The position numbers were made by a program, and so were the translations under genes. 41,017 nucleotides of DNA, taken from Thermoplasmata archaeon M9B2D. GTDB taxonomy: Archaea > Thermoplasmatota > E2 > DHVEG-1. The notes beneath the pieces were generated by a model, which was not told where the DNA came from, made no database searches, and saw nothing but the letters and a program-made list of their open reading frames with translations. The stretch's first letter is position 1; every line of letters begins with the position of its first letter. Positions 16,133 through 25,197 of this stretch are shown here, in pieces. Location of the stretch: contig MUGD01000006.1 of NCBI GenBank assembly GCA_002900555.1, positions 1-41,017 of the forward strand, written 5' to 3'.

Positions 16133-16927
16133 TTATTGAGTATTAAAAAGTATCTTTCGTCCTGCTGCATCCCTATGATAGAACCCGAAATCTTTGACCT
16201 TACGTAATGTTACGCCATCGAAGATAGGTCCATCATGACAGACGCGCAACCCCTTACCAATACAACATTGTCCACATAGGCCTATCGCACATTTCATGTA
16301 TCGTTCCAGCGATGCCTGGAAGGGAATGGTTTTACAATATGAAAGAAGGGTTTTCATCATTGGTTCTGGTCCGCAGGTATAGACTGCGTCTATGGGTTCT
16401 TGTTTTAATACATTTTTAGCAAGTTCCGAGGCAAATCCTTTGTAACCGATTGATCCATCATCTGTCGAAACAAGGACGGTAGCACCACACCGTCGCATGC
16501 GTTTTTCAAAGAAGAGTTGATTCTGTGTTTTTGCACCGATGATTACCGTTGTTTCGAGTTTTTTCTTGTGTGCCTCTTCTATCGCTGGTGTAAGCATCGC
16601 AATGCCCGTTCCGCCACCAACAAATAAAAGGCGTTTTCCTTTGAGTGTAAAACCGTTTCCATAAGGACCTCGTATTCCGATTTTATCTCCTTTCCGTAAG
16701 TGATATAGGGCATCGGTTGCATCTCCTACATTACGAAAGGTTATTGCTTTTGTTGTCTTGGTAAACGAAGAAACACTCATGGGTATCTCATCGACACCAG
16801 GGACCCAGACCATGAAAAACTGACCAGGTACAACGTTCCCAGGGTATCTGAACGTAATTGTTTTAATATCTCTTGCTTCAATGCAGCTTGTAGCAATGGA
16901 GGTGATGCGGGGGATGTTTATCGACAT
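16133..16927 (-). CDS. pyrK: dihydroorotate dehydrogenase electron-transfer subunit PyrK
   Basis: A 264-residue iron-sulfur flavoprotein that passes electrons from PyrD to NAD+ in class 1B dihydroorotate dehydrogenase (pyrimidine synthesis). Domains: FAD-binding barrel (about 1-100), NAD-binding fold with FVGGGTGIAM, and a C-terminal [2Fe-2S] site with C213, C218, C221 and C230 in the C-x4-C-x2-C pattern. Its start overlaps the end of pyrD by ten bases, so the two are translated together. The leftward order pyrD-pyrK is the usual one for this heterotetramer. No anomaly seen. Confidence 0.94.
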   Translation of the reverse strand: MSINIPRITSIATSCIEARDIKTITFRYPGNVVPGQFFMVWVPGVDEIPMSVSSFTKTTKAITFRNVGDATDALYHLRKGDKIGIRGPYGNGFTLKGKRLLFVGGGTGIAMLTPAIEEAHKKKLETTVIIGAKTQNQLFFEKRMRRCGATVLVSTDDGSIGYKGFASELAKNVLKQEPIDAVYTCGPEPMMKTLLSYCKTIPFQASLERYMKCAIGLCGQCCIGKGLRVCHDGPIFDGVTLRKVKDFGFYHRDAAGRKILFNTQ

Positions 16928-17826
16928 GCAGCTCCTATAATCTCAGAGAGTTTTTTGTAGTTATGTTTTCTCATCCACTGGGCGATTTCTTTATTGATAT
17001 GGTGAAAGACCTCTGGTCCACGGTAATAGACGGCAGATCCTACTTGAATGGCGCAGGCTCCCGCCATGAAATATTCTATAGCATCTTCTCCGTTGGTAAT
17101 GCCCCCAACTCCAATGACAGGTATATGTACGGTTTGTGCTATATCATAGACACAGCGAATCCCAATAGGTTTAATCGCTTTTCCAGAGTACCCTCCGGTT
17201 TTATTAGCAAGGATGGGACGACCAGTTTCAAGGTTGATTTTCATACTTTTTACCGTGTTGATTGCGACGATGGCGTCTGCGTTGGCGTTTTCAATGGTTT
17301 GTGCGACTTCCACCAAGTTTGTCATATTTGGTGATACTTTCACAAAGACGGGAAGACAGACTTGATGTTTTATCGAAGAGATGATGTCAAATAGTAAGGT
17401 TTGATCAGAGCCGACTTCTAGGCCATAGTGTTTTGCATGTGGACAGCTTACATTAAGTTCAACAGCTGCCGCACCAAAGCCCTGCATCTTTTTAGCAAGA
17501 GTGACAAAGTCTTCGGCAGTGGCTGCAAAAATACTGCCGATGATTGGTACTTCGGATTGTTTCAGTACGTTCATTTCCTGACCATAGAGGTCAATTCCAG
17601 GATTGGGAAGACCCATGGCATTTAATATTCCATATTCCAGTTCGATGACCGTTGGGTTTGCATATCCATCCCGTGGGTGTATGCCGATGGATTTTGTGAC
17701 AATAGCTCCAGCTCCTGAGTCAATCATCCGCTGTATGCTTCCTGCGTCCTCATCCATTATTCCTGAGGCAAGCATAGTTGGATTTTTCAATCGTAATGGA
17801 CCAATTGCTGTAGTAAGGTCGGTCAT
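16918..17826 (-). CDS. pyrD: dihydroorotate dehydrogenase catalytic subunit (class 1B)
   Basis: 302 residues, a TIM-barrel FMN enzyme oxidising dihydroorotate to orotate, the fourth step of UMP synthesis. The class-1 catalytic base is Cys, here C128 in ELNVSCPHAKHYG; fumarate-independent class 1B is indicated by the overlapping pyrK. Other marks are IGVGGI followed by GACAIQVGSAVYYRG at the FMN phosphate site. The ATG follows GGTG at a short distance. It diverges from the HTH gene at 17954 across about 127 bases, so that regulator may control it (inference). Confidence 0.95.
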   Translation of the reverse strand: MTDLTTAIGPLRLKNPTMLASGIMDEDAGSIQRMIDSGAGAIVTKSIGIHPRDGYANPTVIELEYGILNAMGLPNPGIDLYGQEMNVLKQSEVPIIGSIFAATAEDFVTLAKKMQGFGAAAVELNVSCPHAKHYGLEVGSDQTLLFDIISSIKHQVCLPVFVKVSPNMTNLVEVAQTIENANADAIVAINTVKSMKINLETGRPILANKTGGYSGKAIKPIGIRCVYDIAQTVHIPVIGVGGITNGEDAIEYFMAGACAIQVGSAVYYRGPEVFHHINKEIAQWMRKHNYKKLSEIIGAACR

Positions 17827-17921
17827 GATTGCACCACATCGTTAAATGGAATCCCGTATAAAGTCATTTTTACTAAAAATCATGGTTAAATCGTAAAGAA
17901 TAAAGGATGTTAACAATCGTT

Positions 17922-17930
17922 AATTATATA
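17922..17930 (+). promoter_or_regulatory. TATA box for the HTH gene
   Basis: The sequence aattatata ends 23 bases before the ATG at 17954, and no ribosome site lies between them, so the transcript is probably leaderless or nearly so. Confidence 0.5.
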
Positions 17931-17953
17931 AACCAACAGAATATATCATATGT

Positions 17954-18280
17954 ATGCAGCGTACACCCTGCGAATACATGATATGGAACGGAATTCCTGC
18001 GATACGGAAAGAACTTGCTGAAACCCTTATCAAACAATTTGGACTTAGTCAGAGAGAAGCTGCAGAAAAACTTGGATTAACTCCTTCAGCAATCTGTCAA
18101 TATCTCTCAAAAAAAAGAGGAAAAAACGATACATTTGACCTAACAATCATGAAGGAAATCATCATCTCCGCTGAACGTATCATGGATAACAACGGCAACG
18201 ACGTCGTCGTCGAAACCTGCCGCATTTGTCGCCTTTTACAAAAAACAAAACGAATCTCCCAGATTTCACCAGAAGAATAA
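17954..18280 (+). CDS. HTH transcription regulator with C-terminal CxxC (COG2522-like)
   Basis: 108 residues. A helix-turn-helix of the Cro/C1 type lies at about 31-57 (LSQREAAEKLGLTPSAICQY), and a cysteine pair C89/C92 (CRICRLL) near the end suggests metal binding or dimer contact. This matches the short archaeal regulators grouped as COG2522, which in some archaea are fused to ThiN; no ThiN domain is present here. The reading from ATG at 17954 is leaderless. It is divergent to pyrDK and convergent to the pilin-like gene. Target genes are not shown by the sequence. Confidence 0.82.
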   Translation: MQRTPCEYMIWNGIPAIRKELAETLIKQFGLSQREAAEKLGLTPSAICQYLSKKRGKNDTFDLTIMKEIIISAERIMDNNGNDVVVETCRICRLLQKTKRISQISPEE

Positions 18281-18321
18281 CTCCAAGGACAGATTGGAAC
18301 GACGACGGAGGCACTGCTATA

Positions 18322-18897
18322 TTATTTTAAAAAACCATCGATTCTATAAATTAAGATGTACGGTATGTGATTTTTCTGTACACATTCAAACGCTAGGGTT
18401 GTAGTTCCACCCTCTTGAATGATATAACTTTTACTAGTCCCATTGATTACCCATCTGCCATCAACAAACGTCCCTTCCCGAAATTTATAGGTTTTGTTTG
18501 GTAGCCAAAGGACTTTTTTACTACCTCCTTGTACCTGATAGAAGATCACTGGCTGATCTTCAATAAGCTCTGATGTGTACCCCTCAGTATATAACAAGTC
18601 GGGATCACTACCAAACGAAAGATAGATAAGGGAATCAGGTAAAATAAGGGTGTGCACACGCTTTGTACCCTCAATAGCAGAACAATCATCAACATCACGA
18701 AAAACACCATTTGCTACCATTGTAGCCAGTGTGGACTGTAACAAGAGACATTGTCGTTCGACTTGCTGTTCTGCAAGAAAAATACGAAGGGTCCCTGATG
18801 CACCGACTAGCAGCAGCAAAACAGCAGCAATCATCGCAATACTAATCATAAATCGCACAAGAAGCATCTCGGCAGCGGTATCGTCTTTTTGTCTCAT
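18322..18897 (-). CDS. pilin-like single-span membrane protein
   Basis: 191 residues: a short charged N-terminus, one long hydrophobic helix (about 13-36, MLLVRFMISIAMIAAVLLLL) continuing into a Gln/Glu-rich amphipathic helix, then a beta-rich outer domain with FGSDPDLLYTEGY and a Gly/Thr-rich strand near 166. This is the general shape of type IV pilin-like or pseudopilin proteins, but no canonical archaeal prepilin peptidase site is clear, so the label is structural only. GGAGATGTCACG precedes the ATG. It follows the HerA-like ATPase by 27 bases and is surely co-transcribed with it, opposite the TadA/TadC genes. Confidence 0.6.
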   Translation of the reverse strand: MRQKDDTAAEMLLVRFMISIAMIAAVLLLLVGASGTLRIFLAEQQVERQCLLLQSTLATMVANGVFRDVDDCSAIEGTKRVHTLILPDSLIYLSFGSDPDLLYTEGYTSELIEDQPVIFYQVQGGSKKVLWLPNKTYKFREGTFVDGRWVINGTSKSYIIQEGGTTTLAFECVQKNHIPYILIYRIDGFLK

Positions 18898-18924
18898 CGT
18901 GACATCTCCTAAACGATATTTTGC

Positions 18925-20205
18925 CTAGATTTCTGAATTGATTACTGGTTCTGCTCCACCATGCCAGCTGACCCTAGGATGCATCTGAATCACATGGACA
19001 GACTCTGAGGTATCATCAACCAGCAATGCAACCCCTTTTTCAGATCCAATCTTCTTAATTGATTCGCCGATTTCACCATGCATATAGATGGGACGAATCT
19101 GACGTAACGCATCAATATCATCCTGTGCGGTTAACCGATGACAGATGATGATATCACAATGGGAGAGCACCTCTGGTTCAACTGCACCTGGTCGCTGTGT
19201 CGCAAGAATAAGAGAAAGACCAGGTTGCCGTCCTTGTCGCATCCAACTCTCAATGAGTACCTCTTTGCTAAGGGTCTTTTTTCCATAAGGGACAAACAAT
19301 TGTGCTTCATCGACAGCAAGCCAGACAAGAGGAATCTCTTTCTCTTTTATCATAAACCCCATTTTTTTCTGTTCATAGATTTTTCGTGATAATACACGTT
19401 CCTCAAAAATTTTTTCACTGAGAATTGCAACGACAATGTCCTTTAGTGCTGGATTGGGAAGAACACTAAGGTCAAGAATAGTCAATGACGCAGGAAGAGC
19501 GATATCAGATATCGAAAGACCATGTTTATCAAAAATGCCCCATGATTCTGCCATGAAAAAAAAGTTCTCCATTGCACATTTGACACTATTTTCCATCCGA
19601 TCATCCCTGCGGATTAACGAAAGGATTTCTGCAATGGAAAAATCCTGTGATTTTGACTGCAAGGTAAGGATCACGCGTGTTAACGCCACTCCAATCGGAT
19701 CTGTGACTTTTACCTCAAATAATTGGCACCAATGCAGAGGGGACAGTTCCGCAATGCGCAAGCAAAACCGCTCCACGGAAATATCAGTTTTCGAATAATT
19801 TCTCATACTACATACCGGTGCGAAAAGACGAAGCGGAAATCCTTTGGGTTTCAAACCCCATTGTATAAGATTTCCTGTAGTACCATCACTAGGGAACTGT
19901 GTTGACCAGAAAACCCCTAATGTATCAAGAACAATAACTGAAAGATGCTGTTTTATCGTATCCGCAAGCTCAGATATCTCTTCCAGGAATACTCCAATTG
20001 TATAGGATTTTCCATATCCTCTTTTCCCGCATATGAAAATCATATGTGGACGTAAGGCATCAAGATACACTGATGCTCCAAGTGATCCATCAAGAGCATA
20101 GTATTTTCCGATATTTAGAGCGCCTTCGTTTGTTTTTTCTCTGCGTCCAAGAATATATTGTTTTTGAGAGAAACCTAACTGTCCCTCAGCATGAGATTCC
20201 TTCAT
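18925..20205 (-). CDS. HerA-like (DUF87) P-loop ATPase
   Basis: 426 residues of the HerA/FtsK superfamily. Walker A is GKRGYGKS with K66 and Walker B is LAVDEAQLFVP with D299/E300; a sensor-type Gln follows in LILATQRPG, a strong mark of HerA-like enzymes. The N-terminal ~45 residues (ILGRREKTNEGALNIGKYYA) are a short beta region like the HAS barrel. HerA proper pairs with NurA in DNA-end processing, but no NurA is nearby. Here the ATPase is divergent from a secretion ATPase and upstream of a pilin-like protein, which suggests membrane work or DNA/protein translocation instead. GGGAGGT gives a very strong ribosome site. Confidence 0.85.
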   Translation of the reverse strand: MKESHAEGQLGFSQKQYILGRREKTNEGALNIGKYYALDGSLGASVYLDALRPHMIFICGKRGYGKSYTIGVFLEEISELADTIKQHLSVIVLDTLGVFWSTQFPSDGTTGNLIQWGLKPKGFPLRLFAPVCSMRNYSKTDISVERFCLRIAELSPLHWCQLFEVKVTDPIGVALTRVILTLQSKSQDFSIAEILSLIRRDDRMENSVKCAMENFFFMAESWGIFDKHGLSISDIALPASLTILDLSVLPNPALKDIVVAILSEKIFEERVLSRKIYEQKKMGFMIKEKEIPLVWLAVDEAQLFVPYGKKTLSKEVLIESWMRQGRQPGLSLILATQRPGAVEPEVLSHCDIIICHRLTAQDDIDALRQIRPIYMHGEIGESIKKIGSEKGVALLVDDTSESVHVIQMHPRVSWHGGAEPVINSEI

Positions 20206-20369
20206 GATTTACCTCCCGACTCAATATTTTTTGTAAATGAAAAAATATAAATGCTGATAGATATTATATACTTTATGGCTGGGGTGCTGTATTTTTATAT
20301 GTACCTCCAAGTCATGTAGTTCAAAACGAATCATACGTGCATTAATTTGAAAAGTCTGGGGGAAGAGAT

Positions 20370-22592
20370 ATGAATGAAAATATATGTGCATATGAAATAA
20401 AGAGAAGAACAGAAAGTAAGACAGTAATCATTAACTGTCGAGTCTGTACGAATGGTACTTCGACGTTCTGTGATGAGCGTTGTCGAAAAAACATTCTTCA
20501 AATTCTTTCGAAAGAACATGGAGTCGATCGTCTTGTTCTTAATCACGCAATGGTCAAAGTGTTCACTGGGGTGGAGATGCGTCTTCTCAATGATATGACC
20601 AGGTTTGTTGAAAGCCTTGAATCGTATAGTCATCTTGGATTATATCAAAAGGAATTTAGTAAATGTAAACCATGTAGTGAAAAACGACGTAATGAACTGC
20701 AGGGATATCTTCAGAATGTTTCTCGAGATCCTGTTGAAGTTATTTTACACCTAAAAGAGCTAATGGAGAAAAACCGAAACGTAGAATCATCTTGTGCGGA
20801 GTGTGAAGAAAAATATCATAAATACCTTTACGAACTAATCAAAAATACTGATTTTTCAAATCTGTGTAATGCAAAACATCTCACAAGTGAATCGATATAT
20901 TTCAAGCATATCCGTCCGCATGTGCGACCAGGGTTTATCGATTCATATATCTATCTTGAACCACCAGTAGATGCGGTATTTTTCAAATCCTATGAAGTTG
21001 CAAGGAATAAAGGACGTCCATTGCATGTTTCCTTGTATTTTCTCCGTTCTCGACCAGAAAAATTATACTTTGTTGTTCCACCGGAATATGAGCTACCAAG
21101 GAATGAGCTCTATCTGCTTGAAGAGGTTCGATTGCATCTTTCGCGTCATCGACCTAAAGATGTGGCATTTATGGATGCGCAGACAGCAGAAGAGTATTTC
21201 CAGTACCTCGGAACTCACATTATCGCCCAATACGTCGAGGAGAAAAAACTTGATCTTGATGCAGAGAGAATTGGATATCTTGCAAATCTTTTTTCACGAT
21301 ATAGCGCCGGGTTTGGCATCCTTGAAGACCTCCTACTTGATCCACATATTCAGGATATTTACGTTAACGCACCGGTCATGAACAATCCCCTCCATCTGGT
21401 GGTAGATGGAGAGGAGTACACATCGAATATTTATTTATCAGACAACGACATTGATACACTCGCATCTCGTTTCCGTACTCTAAGTGGAAGAGCGTTCTCT
21501 GAAGCAACCCCTGTCTTAGACATGGATCTCGAAAAGTATCGTACCCGTGTTACCGCAATTTCGAACCCTCTTACGCCACGAGGAATCGCATTTGCTTTAC
21601 GAAGACATCGGTCAAACCCATGGACGCTTACTCATTTTATTGCAAATAATATGATCTCCGCGACTGCTGCAGGATTCCTTAGTTTCTTAATAGATGGGCA
21701 AGCATCGCTTTTGATTGCTGGAAGTCGCGGCTCAGGAAAAACATCGCTTCTCGGTGCCTGTCTCTTTGAGATACCTCAGCGGTTTCGTATATTAAGCATT
21801 GAAGATACGACAGAACTCCCCATCGATCATTTTCAACGATATGGGTATAAATTACAGTCCCTTATTACAAAGTCGATTACAACAAGTTCCGCATCTACAG
21901 AGATAGATCCGACCGATGCGTTGCGCACAGCATTACGGTTGGGGGAGTCAGTATTGATCCTTGGGGAGGTTCGGGGTGTTGAAGCCAAAGTCTTGTTTGA
22001 AGCGATGAGGGTGGGAGCCGCGGGAAATCTGATAATGGGAACTATCCATGGATCCACTACCAGAGATGTGTATGAACGGGTCATATATGATATTGGCGTA
22101 CCAGCGACGTCGTTTAAAGCTGTAGATGCTGTAGTGATTGCCGCACCCATCCGATGTGAGGGGGGGATAGAACGGAAACGAAGAGTCATACAAATCTCAG
22201 AAATAACAAAAACCAGTTGGGGCGCTACCCCTGACCCAGAGAAGGTGTTCCAGGATGTCATGCTTTATGATACTAGCAAAGACACGCTTTGTTCCACAGA
22301 CCTTCTGGACATGGGGCAGTCCCAGGTTGTCCAATCCATTGCAAAAAAATGGGGAATAACCGTAGAAAAAGCACTCCAGAACATCCAGTTGAGAACCGAC
22401 ATCAAGAACACGATCGTTGAATATAGTAAAAACCATAAAGAACTGCTAGAAGCAGAAACGACAAGAGATACAAACAACATGTTTTGGATGAGCGTTGAAG
22501 AAAGTAAGTTACACAATGAAACCGTCGACTATCACCAAGTACGTAAAACATGGATGAAATGGTTCGAAGAGTATGTGAGGCGATTACCATGA
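20370..22592 (+). CDS. type II/IV secretion (TadA/FlaI-type) ATPase with Cys-rich N-terminus
   Basis: 740 residues. The C-terminal half is a secretion ATPase: Walker A GSRGSGKT (K457), ASP-box and Walker B 'LILGEVRG', then a His-box region with MGTIHGSTTRDVYER. It should drive assembly of a type IV pilus-like or secretion apparatus with the FlaJ-type partner encoded next. The N-terminal ~300 residues are unusual: eight cysteines in pairs (C23/C26, C34/C38, C99/C102, C142/C145) suggest zinc or iron-sulfur sites. GGGGGAAGAGAT lies before the ATG. The stop overlaps the next start (ATGA). Confidence 0.92.
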   Translation: MNENICAYEIKRRTESKTVIINCRVCTNGTSTFCDERCRKNILQILSKEHGVDRLVLNHAMVKVFTGVEMRLLNDMTRFVESLESYSHLGLYQKEFSKCKPCSEKRRNELQGYLQNVSRDPVEVILHLKELMEKNRNVESSCAECEEKYHKYLYELIKNTDFSNLCNAKHLTSESIYFKHIRPHVRPGFIDSYIYLEPPVDAVFFKSYEVARNKGRPLHVSLYFLRSRPEKLYFVVPPEYELPRNELYLLEEVRLHLSRHRPKDVAFMDAQTAEEYFQYLGTHIIAQYVEEKKLDLDAERIGYLANLFSRYSAGFGILEDLLLDPHIQDIYVNAPVMNNPLHLVVDGEEYTSNIYLSDNDIDTLASRFRTLSGRAFSEATPVLDMDLEKYRTRVTAISNPLTPRGIAFALRRHRSNPWTLTHFIANNMISATAAGFLSFLIDGQASLLIAGSRGSGKTSLLGACLFEIPQRFRILSIEDTTELPIDHFQRYGYKLQSLITKSITTSSASTEIDPTDALRTALRLGESVLILGEVRGVEAKVLFEAMRVGAAGNLIMGTIHGSTTRDVYERVIYDIGVPATSFKAVDAVVIAAPIRCEGGIERKRRVIQISEITKTSWGATPDPEKVFQDVMLYDTSKDTLCSTDLLDMGQSQVVQSIAKKWGITVEKALQNIQLRTDIKNTIVEYSKNHKELLEAETTRDTNNMFWMSVEESKLHNETVDYHQVRKTWMKWFEEYVRRLP

Positions 22593-24580
22593 GACGGTCC
22601 GCCCATTGGTTTGAGCAGGGTGTAGAATTCTCAAAAAAATATTTTTTTTGGCTTCATAAAAATCCTGATAAGACACAACAAAAGCTAACAAGATATTTCC
22701 CTTTAGGCTATGAAGATGCATTGACTTTATCTGATTTAAACGTTGAACGGTCTGGTGTTCTTCTCTTTGCACACACAAGCGCGTTGTTATCCTTTATTGG
22801 TTTTTTAGGATTGTATCTCTTTGTATTCTTTGCTTCTACTCTATCGATTCTAAAGATTGATACAGTTCCTCTAGTCTTATTAACTTTGATGCTGATTGTC
22901 ATTCCATTCGTAATAATGAATCTTATTTTTAACTTCCCACTCTCCTATGCAAGAAACACTCAGATTCATTCACTGGGAGACATCCCCGAAATACTTAGTT
23001 ACCTAGTCATGTATCTAAAGCTAGTTCCAAATCTCGAAAATAGCCTAAAATTTGCTGCTTCTGAGTCATCGACAACATTAGCGTATGATTTACGAAAACT
23101 TCTCTGGGATATGGAGATCAGAGTATATCACGGGGCACATGATGCGCTTTCACATTTTGCGACTCGTTGGGGGCGTTTTAGTGAATATTTCAAACGATCA
23201 TTGCATCTGATACAAAGTTCACTGCATGAAAAAAATGAGGTGTCTCGGATTGTTACGTTAGACCGAGCCTTGGATGTATCGTTAGAGGGGACTAAGGAAA
23301 CTATGAACCAGTACGCAAACAAGCTTCATCAACCAACAGTAATTCTCTATTCGATTGGAATAATGATCCCGTTGTCGCTTGTTGCAATGCTTCCCGCCGC
23401 TGGTCTTGTTGGGATTCGTATCACGCTGCTTCAGATGTTTGCCCTTTACGACATTCTTCTTCCGTTGTTTGTCTTTTTCTATACACGGAAAATTCTGTTA
23501 TCCCGTCCTGCAGCGTTTAATCCATCAATCATTCCACGGGATCACCCCGAGCTAGTCGGCATACATATCAAGAAACGATTGGTTGTTGCGGTTGCGGTCG
23601 GGTTTTGTATTTCGTTACCAGGATTTTTTCTCATTCTACTATCCGCCCTAACCCATGAAAAAACTTCATCTTTGTTTTTTAATATTTACCAAATGACTCA
23701 AGGTATAAACGCCTTTTTTCCTGTGCCATTATTTTTCATCTGGGGAGTAGCAGCAACACTGTCTATCTACTGTGTTGGGGTGTACGGACCATATAAAAAA
23801 GTACGAGATAACATTAGACAGATGGAAAATGAATTCAGCGATGCATTATATATCTTAGGGAAACGTATTTCTGAGGAAAAATCCCCAGAAGAAAGCTTTG
23901 CATATACTGCAGTAACCATGCAAAAATCTATGATTGCGGACCTGTTCCGTCAAACAAGCTACAATCTGATCGCAATGCACACAAACATCCATGATGCCCT
24001 TTATAATCATGAGTTTGGATCAATGAAAGATGTCTACTCTAATCGTATTAAGGCAATTATGCGTTTGTTTGTTGAAGGTACACAAAAAAGCCAACAAGCT
24101 ACGAGTGCGTCACTGATACGCATTGCTGATCATCTGAAGCAACTTCAGGAAATAGAAAAAAAAATCAGAGATATGCTCTATGAGCTTACGTCAACGCTAC
24201 GGACAACAATAATGGTATTTGCACCGCTTATCGCGGGTGTTACTCTTGCGATTACTCAGTTAATTTCAACGATTCTTACGTCGTTTCATTCTAATGCCCC
24301 ATCGATATCTTCTACAGGTTCACCGTTGTCATTCTCAGAGAACGCTCAGTCGTTTATGGTCGAAAATGTTCGACCAGAGTTTTTTGTATTGATTATCGGT
24401 ATCTATCTGATTGAACTCGTATTTCTTCTTACACGATTCATCAATGGATTAAATGAAGGAGATGATAAGGCAACATTTCTTTATAGCCTTGGGAAAAGTA
24501 TGCCGATGTCTATTGTTGTGTTTTCGGTAACTATTATTCTTGGTCAATTCTTTTTCATGCAGATACTGCCGTCATCTTAA
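22589..24580 (+). CDS. TadC/FlaJ-type secretion membrane protein
   Basis: About 663 residues with some nine to ten membrane helices arranged as two T2SSF-like halves, each with a cytoplasmic helical region between membrane segments (for example around residues 120-250 and 400-540). This is the platform protein of archaeal type IV pili and archaella, recruiting the ATPase encoded just before. I chose ATG at 22589 because it overlaps the upstream stop (ATGA) and has GAGG ten bases before; a longer reading from 22550 is possible. The final helix ends near the C-terminus. A T-rich run follows at about 24600. Confidence 0.9.
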   Translation: MRRSAHWFEQGVEFSKKYFFWLHKNPDKTQQKLTRYFPLGYEDALTLSDLNVERSGVLLFAHTSALLSFIGFLGLYLFVFFASTLSILKIDTVPLVLLTLMLIVIPFVIMNLIFNFPLSYARNTQIHSLGDIPEILSYLVMYLKLVPNLENSLKFAASESSTTLAYDLRKLLWDMEIRVYHGAHDALSHFATRWGRFSEYFKRSLHLIQSSLHEKNEVSRIVTLDRALDVSLEGTKETMNQYANKLHQPTVILYSIGIMIPLSLVAMLPAAGLVGIRITLLQMFALYDILLPLFVFFYTRKILLSRPAAFNPSIIPRDHPELVGIHIKKRLVVAVAVGFCISLPGFFLILLSALTHEKTSSLFFNIYQMTQGINAFFPVPLFFIWGVAATLSIYCVGVYGPYKKVRDNIRQMENEFSDALYILGKRISEEKSPEESFAYTAVTMQKSMIADLFRQTSYNLIAMHTNIHDALYNHEFGSMKDVYSNRIKAIMRLFVEGTQKSQQATSASLIRIADHLKQLQEIEKKIRDMLYELTSTLRTTIMVFAPLIAGVTLAITQLISTILTSFHSNAPSISSTGSPLSFSENAQSFMVENVRPEFFVLIIGIYLIELVFLLTRFINGLNEGDDKATFLYSLGKSMPMSIVVFSVTIILGQFFFMQILPSS

Positions 24581-24755
24581 GATAGGCGATGGAGATGTCT
24601 TTTTTTATTATTTTTCATCGTCTCCCCCAAATTAATTTCAGAATATTGTATCGGGATATGTACATGAACATGTAGAAGAGAATATACCAGGTAAATTACA
24701 TAAGAAAATTGTTTATTAACAGATGTTACCTTGAGTTACTTGAAGGTGGATTGGG

Positions 24756-25091
24756 ATGCAGGATGAGGGAACAGGAGATTCAACCCTTGAGATAAAACGG
24801 CCTCTTGCCGTTCGAGCGTTGAGAAGAAGTAACATACGGAAGAAAATCGCCCAATATCTTTTCGACATTAGCCCAAATTATAGTTATACCGCAGAGATAG
24901 CGTATCATGTGCGAACAACTCCTTCAAATGTGATAGGAGCGATTCGTGGCATGGAGGAACGATACAAAGAAGACGAATCCTTACTAAATCTTGATATTGT
25001 TCAAGAGAAGAGCTGTGGGAAGAACGTTCGTTTATACGGCATTACAAGTTTTGGGAAGGAAATGATTAAATCTGTCAATACTAAGGAGTAA
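24756..25091 (+). CDS. winged-helix transcription regulator
   Basis: 111 residues with an archaeal winged helix: RRSNIRKKIAQYLFDISP, then a recognition region SYTAEIAYHVRTTPSNVIGA and a wing with KNVRLYGITSFGKEM. This resembles archaeal MarR/ArsR-like small regulators. AGGTGG precedes the ATG by about seven bases. It follows the TadA/TadC genes by 175 bases with a T-rich tract between, so it is probably a separate unit. It could control the secretion locus (inference from position only). Confidence 0.8.
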   Translation: MQDEGTGDSTLEIKRPLAVRALRRSNIRKKIAQYLFDISPNYSYTAEIAYHVRTTPSNVIGAIRGMEERYKEDESLLNLDIVQEKSCGKNVRLYGITSFGKEMIKSVNTKE

Positions 25092-25197
25092 GAAACAATG
25101 TTCATGGGAAAATACTGTGGATCTTTCCATAACGACGGTTATTTAATGGATGAGGAATTTTTCATAACGCAGCAGAAGAACCAAGGTTCATAACGGT

